Assembly (NCBI RefSeq): GCF_000002075.1
Contig: NW_004798476.1
Span: 69,058-133,057 of the forward strand
Direction: 5' to 3'
DNA: 64,000 nt
Origin: Aplysia californica
Taxonomy: Eukaryota > Mollusca > Gastropoda > Aplysiida > Aplysiidae
Positions 61,541-64,000 of this stretch are shown here, piece after piece (the first letter of the stretch is position 1; the number at the start of each line of letters is the position of its first letter). Both the position numbers and the translations under genes were made by a program. The notes beneath the pieces were generated by a model. It was not told the DNA's origin. It made no database searches and saw nothing but the letters and a program-made list of their open reading frames with translations.

Positions 61541-62410
61541 GAGATTACCACGATCACATGGAAATTGGTGATGCGGAAATTGCATTTTCAAGAACAGTTA
61601 AGAACTTTGGCATCTATTTTTATTTCAGTTTGTCAATGTTGACTGAGGTAAATCATCTGATCAGCTGCATGTATTTAGAATTTGGAAAAAATCAGTCGAT
61701 CACGTCGTCTAATCAATACAAAATATACTGCTTTACTAGTAGACATAGCTTAGTTTTGTCAAGATTTGATTATTGTAACTCCTTGTTATCAGTATCAGGA
61801 ATATCGCTGTCAGTATCAGGAATATCGCTGGAGATTAAGTGAGAAGACTTCAAACTGTCCAAAACAAAGATGGACGTTTAGTTTTACAAGAAAGAGAGGG
61901 AGGTTCTGCTTCACCTCTTTTACGGACCTTGGACTGGCTTCCTGTTGAGAAAAGACATTTTACAAGTTGGCCACTCTGTGTCACAAATGCTTGAATGATA
62001 ATGGGCCATCATAATTTATTTATCAATTCCGTTGAAACTGTACATTCCAACTTGCAGTTTATTAAGGTCATCAGCTGACAAAAAGAGATTTAACTATCTA
62101 TGAAACTTAAAACAATGGGTGAAAGTGAAAGGGCTTATTTGAATATCAAGGCCCCGAGATCTGGGATTCTTTGGCCAGTAGTTTATAAAACTCTTTCACT
62201 ACCGAGAGCCATGTTTCACGGCTCGTGTTACCCCCAACACTGGACCGCGAGCCGTGTCTCGGGGCTCATCACTTCCTGCTTAAGACACCACACATATTTT
62301 GTAATTATAATCGAATCAAATAATAATAGACTGAAGAATGATCGTTTTTAGTTTAGCAACATGTTGAAATAGGTCATTGTTATATTATTTCCCCTCTATT
62401 TTCATACGTA

Positions 62411-63738
62411 CTTCAACATAAGTTAAGGACCACTCGCAAACACTCTTAGGTCGACCTGCACGTTGGCGTTCTCAGTAGGGGCGGGCACGAGACGAGCCGA
62501 GTACTCGTTTCTCGCGAGAAACGCCCTTCCCGTCGCTTCCCGAGCACTAAACTACTGCTCGGTACCGAGACGTGATACTGCTCGTTGGCTTGACACTTGA
62601 CACAACGAGTAACAATTATGAGAATGAGAGAGTGAGAGGCGAGAAATGACAACGCAGACAGTGCCACCCATCACCGTGCCGTCCTGTGTGTGAAACTGAA
62701 AGGGAGGGGAGAGGGTGGCGAGACGAGGCGAGTGGGGAGTTGATCAGGGCCTAGGCCAGGCCTAGGTCGTCTCCCTACATTCCTTCACCGCCTGCGCCTG
62801 CGCACCAGGGCAAGCCTAGTTTCTAAGTTTAGATCCCCGCAACGACCGGCCTTCTCGCTGAACGAGCGGCTCGAACTGCGGGGCGAAAAGAGAAATTGGT
62901 CACGAGACGAGGAGCATTGCTCGAGACTCGAGACACGAGACGGGAAGTATTTCTCGTTCCCGGGACCGGTCTCGGCGAGAAATAGGTCAGCTACTAGGTC
63001 TTCTCGCTCGGGAAGGAAAAAGTGCTTCCCGCCCGTCTCTAGTTCTTAGACTGATCCAGTGGCTTGATGGCGCTGCCTCAGGCGGACAAAGACAGTGTGA
63101 CACTGCTAGCCTTCTGGCAACTTCTCGGGCTCCAACTCCATCTTACAGCCATGCCATAGCCTTGGCACGGTCAAATTCTCTCCGCTTTCGTCTTGGTGGC
63201 ATGTTGATGCGATACTGGATTTTACGCAACCGGCGGCTTATATTTATATTGCCACCAAAGTGAGCACAGTTTCAGACCGTACGTCCGTTTATGACGAGCA
63301 CCAGAAATTTTAACTGAGGAATGTCCGTGGTATCGCAAACAAGTCGGAAAAAAATCCCCCCCAGCAAATTTTGTAAAAATTTCTCGAGGATTTCCGTGCT
63401 GCACGTGGTGGTTTTAAAAAAAATCCCTTTAGGAAGATTTGCAGTACGCATGGCATCCTTGCTGGAAAGAACAGAAGATCGTTCAACCAGATATGCACTG
63501 GCACAGTCAGTGGAAAGACCCCCGGCGGCATTTTGGAGAGAGCAATAGAGCATCAATCATCAATGGACATGTCCGGAATGCAGGGATGTTGCTTCCTGAA
63601 GAAACAATGAACCCAGTAGTAACACTTTCAGAGCAAAAAAATAAAATAAATTGAAATGTTCCTCTGTTGGGTTGTTTTCGGATTTTAAAAAAATCGTGGC
63701 TGTCTGTCAAGGTGGTCCTTAACTAACTTATGTCGAAG
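62411..63738 (-). mobile_element. Tc1/mariner-like element, deleted transposase, itself interrupted
   Basis: Ends CTTCAACATAAGTTAAGGAC and, inverted, CTTCGACATAAGTTAGTTAA-like frame the element; TA lies at the left border. On the minus strand from 63204 it reads MPPRRKRREFDRAKAMAWL, a stop, DGVGAREVARRLAVSH and, after a frameshift, TVFVRLRQRHQATGSV. Beyond the nested insertion it continues ERQRAGRPKS (62461-62433). This is the N-terminal HTH and GRPR-like hook of a Tc1/mariner transposase. The catalytic part is missing. Confidence 0.75.
62476..63041. mobile_element. GC-rich hAT-like element inserted in the Tc1-like gene
   Basis: Ends TAGGGGCGGGCACGAG and, inverted, TAGAGACGGGCGGGAAGC. 8-bp flanks GTTCTCAG and GTTCTTAG (one mismatch) mark the target duplication. 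The interior is full of CGAGACGAG and CTCGCGAGAAACG strings that can fold back. 566 bp, no transposase. It separates ATGSV from ERQRAGRPKS of the Tc1-like frame. Confidence 0.8.
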
Positions 63739-64000
63739 TCTGTATAATATATGAGGCTAATATTGAAAATTGAAAACTATAAAATGTTTAATTTATCCGA
63801 CGGTAGGCAGAATCAGAAAGTAGGTCACAGATTAGATAGGGCCCAGTCCAGGTGAACAAAACATCCCCGGTAGTGAAAGAGTCAAAAGAGATCAAATCCT
63901 TTAATTCTTCAAATGTCAGCTAAAGTCATTTCTGTTTTTAAATTAATGAAATAAACATTTAGAGAATTTTTTTTTGTCAGAACACAATGTACTGATTATA

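Larger units (their letters stand above)
62190..63882. mobile_element. DNA element with ACTCTTTCACTACCG ends, inserted in the LINE
   Basis: The perfect 15-bp inverted ends ACTCTTTCACTACCG (62190-62204) and CGGTAGTGAAAGAGT (63868-63882) lie exactly where the LINE is interrupted. Own sequence is about 0.36 kb; the rest is a Tc1/mariner-like element. The target duplication is unclear. Confidence 0.8.
61545..64000 (+). mobile_element. CR1/L2-like LINE copy 2, interrupted
   Basis: Matches the LINE at 42530: HMEIGDAEIAFSRTVKNFGI, SRFDYCNSLLS and GISLEIK, then a remnant with many frameshifts to about 62189. The LINE resumes at 63883 (AGAGATCAAATCC...TCAAATGTCAGCT) and runs off the window edge. The SVSGISL segment is tandemly duplicated here. 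The gap between is the nested transposon set. Confidence 0.85.

Overview
The window looks like lophotrochozoan, probably mollusc (gastropod-like), nuclear DNA. It is AT-rich and intron-rich, has two animal genes with small exons and multi-kilobase introns, and is heavily loaded with LINE 3' ends, MITE-like DNA elements, a tRNA-derived SINE, microsatellites and two assembly gaps (14686-14785 and 36862-37120). The phylum is an inference from gene structure and repeat style; no barcode gene is present. Two host genes can be read. On the minus strand, 1769-9318, four exons encode the NYN RNase domain and first RRM of MARF1; its remaining exons are not recognisable here or lie outside. On the plus strand, 28093-52670, six exons give a complete 148-residue UBE2D-class ubiquitin-conjugating enzyme, followed by a probable 4 kb 3' UTR. 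The genes face away from each other (divergent), with about 19 kb of repeats between their nearest readable coding parts. 

Layout: 1-9.3 kb is MARF1 with a piggyBac-like Cys-rich remnant and a degraded transposase-like ORF in its introns. 9.3-28 kb is repeats: LINE ends, a three-copy dispersed repeat, two copies of a hairpin-ended DNA element, and an RTE-like LINE inserted in another LINE. 28-38.5 kb is UBE2D intron 1, almost entirely mobile DNA. 38.5-49.6 kb is intron 2, with a large duplication next to a gap, a tandemly repeated MITE end, a CR1/L2-like LINE and a degraded DDE-type element. 49.6-52.7 kb holds the last four exons. 58.8-60.2 kb is a second copy of the DDE family, and 61.5-64 kb is a LINE with three successive transposons nested in it. 

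The most notable structure is a clan of short non-autonomous DNA transposons (mostly 0.5-1.9 kb) at 16.6-38.2 kb. Most are flanked by 9-bp target duplications. Their tips follow a loose consensus (about NNNARTGNYTATTC) and then run into self-complementary blocks whose core differs from family to family (for example GGACTCGAGTCC, TCACCCGGGGTGA, TTTACGG..CCGTAAA, GGTAACCGGGCAC). At least six of them sit inside one another in UBE2D intron 1, up to four deep (A holding F holding C holding B). A partial uninterrupted copy of the outermost element next door preserves the empty site of two of the insertions. The 9-bp duplications and long inverted arms suggest the Mutator (MULE) group, but no transposase was found, so that placement is an inference.
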